Assembly: GCA_029934695.1 (NCBI GenBank)
Contig: JAOZLU010000397.1
Span: 1 to 6,746, forward strand
DNA: 6,746 nucleotides
Direction of reading: 5' to 3'
DNA from: Desulfobacterales bacterium
GTDB taxonomy: Bacteria; Desulfobacterota; Desulfobacteria; Desulfobacterales; 4be13
Shown here: positions 6,139 to 6,746 of the stretch, one piece after another
Position numbering within the stretch: position 1 is the stretch's first letter
Layout: every line of letters starts with the position of its first letter
Translations under genes and position numbers: made by a program
Notes under the pieces: model-generated
What the model was told of the DNA's origin: nothing
What the model saw: the letters and a program-made list of their open reading frames with translations, nothing else
The model's database searches: none

Positions 6139-6169
6139 TTATATCCTTTAACATTAATTGGTTCAGTCA
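6108..6169. promoter_or_regulatory. Three TTCAGTC-type sites upstream of the ATPase operon
   Basis: GGTTCAGTCA occurs exactly at 6128-6137 and 6160-6169, 32 bp apart, which is about three helical turns. The complementary form GACTGAA lies at 6108-6114, and CTGAC/GTCAG (6123-6127 and 6134-6138) makes a small dyad. All lie upstream of the possible operon promoter. The phasing suggests binding sites for a regulator on one face of the DNA, but no regulator gene is in the window. Confidence 0.35.
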
Positions 6170-6426
6170 TACACCTGTCTTCAATTGCGCCTCAGATTTC
6201 GACTTCAGCCGAATTTCCTGGCATTCAGCATACAAAATTCCCGCTTTGAAGGGTCTTTGCATCTAATTCCCTGCAGGGCTTGACAATTGAGTGCTGACAA
6301 TGAATTGGCAGGCTATTTTCAGCCATCCTCACGGGAATAAAAATTGTTTCCCTGCATTGTTGATAACAAAAATTGTTCAGGCACACAAGCAAAAATAAAC
6401 AGAAGACGATGGCATTATTGCCAGTT

Positions 6427-6463
6427 TCGGGGACATTGTCGGGGACATTGGTCGGGGACATTG
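6427..6463 (+). repeat. Triple tandem TCGGGGACATTG
   Basis: TCGGGGACATTG occurs exactly at 6427-6438, 6439-6450 and 6452-6463. One extra G separates units 2 and 3, and GG followed by TCGGA comes after unit 3. The linker grows by one G each time (0, 1, 2). Similar GGGGACATT strings are, in my recollection, found near REP-associated (Y1-type) transposases, but no transposase is visible here. Confidence 0.85.
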
Positions 6464-6477
6464 GGTCGGACCAGACT

Positions 6478-6637
6478 ATCCGATTGAAATCATAGAGATA
6501 AAGTTCAGACAAACCCCGTTTTTTGCCCTTGAACAGCCATTTTTGGCACCGAAAAGGGCTGTCTGAAAAAATTCTCTGAAGCAGCATTTTTGTCAGACCG
6601 CCTGTTTCATACCCGAAAAGGTGCGTTTGAGTCTGAC
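6478..6637 (+). repeat. Dispersed intergenic repeat, copy 2 (right of the operon)
   Basis: The same element as 3517-3670 in direct orientation, with its core at 6526-6627. The hairpin stem ACAGCC (6533-6538) / GGCTGT (6557-6562) and both CCGAAAAGG boxes are conserved. Together the copies bracket the ATPase-nuclease operon; the core starts are 2965 bp apart. Confidence 0.85.
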
Positions 6638-6675
6638 GGCCATTGATTTCGGCTTATGGAATTTAAATTTAAAGA

Positions 6676-6746
6676 TCAGATGTCAAAAGTTCTCTCTATT
6701 TTCTCCATCTCTTTTTTGAAAAATAATAACAGACTGTCTTCCGCAA
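6676..6746 (-). CDS. Possible C-terminal end of a gene entering from the right edge
   Basis: A minus-strand frame is open from the right edge to TGA at 6676-6678. Its 22 complete codons read AEDSLLLFFKKEMEKIERTF followed by Asp-Ile. The alternation of hydrophobic and charged residues looks like a genuine amphipathic helical C-terminus. Another minus frame there is open for a similar length, so the call is tentative. If real, the gene points toward the operon, and repeat copy 2 begins about 40 bases past its stop. Confidence 0.3.
   Translation of the reverse strand, partial: AEDSLLLFFKKEMEKIERTFDI

Larger units (their letters stand above)
5993..6675. other. Intergenic region upstream of the ATPase operon
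   Basis: About 680 bases without a convincing gene. Besides the sites listed separately it holds a perfect palindrome CCCTGCAGGG (6269-6278) and a TGACAAT direct repeat (6281-6287 and 6295-6301). A minus-strand open frame of 120 codons (6225-6587) crosses both the triple GGGGACATT repeat and repeat copy 2, and I regard it as fortuitous. Confidence 0.6.

Noticed and set aside
6225..6587. A 120-codon minus-strand frame
   Set aside because: It is built from repeat copy 2 and the triple GGGGACATT array, starts inside the repeat without a clear ribosome binding site, and shows no domain.

Overview
The window looks like accessory DNA from a Gram-negative-like bacterium with a large, repeat-rich genome. 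CHAT-STAND-TPR proteins and dispersed hairpin repeats of this kind are common in multicellular or filamentous Desulfobacterota and in cyanobacteria. This placement is an impression: no rRNA, tRNA or housekeeping gene is present to fix the taxon. Every convincing gene lies on the minus strand.

Left half (1-3217): one very large open frame on the minus strand, running off the left edge, at least 1072 codons. It encodes a CHAT (caspase-like) peptidase domain, then an NB-ARC/STAND NTPase domain, then 40-residue TPR repeats. The last 600 bases in the window are five TPR units in an alternating A-B-A-B-A order. Copies of the same type are identical at every base, so a 240-bp unit is repeated 2.5 times without a mismatch. 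No stop codon lies inside the window, so the gene is easily missed and its antisense shadow frames look long.

Middle (3218-3984): a roughly 770-bp intergenic zone. It holds the STAND gene's ribosome binding site and a possible promoter, a G-rich patch, a 12-bp inverted repeat, copy 1 of a roughly 155-bp hairpin-bearing repeat, and a short coding-like remnant.

Right half (3985-5992): a tight, AT-rich two-gene operon read right to left. First comes a 475-aa ABC-type/OLD-like AAA ATPase, then, after a 10-nt gap with its own GGAG, a 189-aa protein with a D...E-x-K arrangement suggesting a PD-(D/E)XK nuclease. I could not match the pair to a named defence system. The natural reading is a two-component ATPase-plus-nuclease conflict module next to a STAND-caspase-like effector.

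Right end (5993-6746): upstream DNA of that operon, with three TTCAGTC-type sites, a short CxxC coding-like stretch, a triple GGGGACATT repeat, copy 2 of the 155-bp repeat in direct orientation, and possibly the last 23 codons of another minus-strand gene. The two direct repeats bracket the operon, so recombination between them would remove about 2.97 kb containing both genes.
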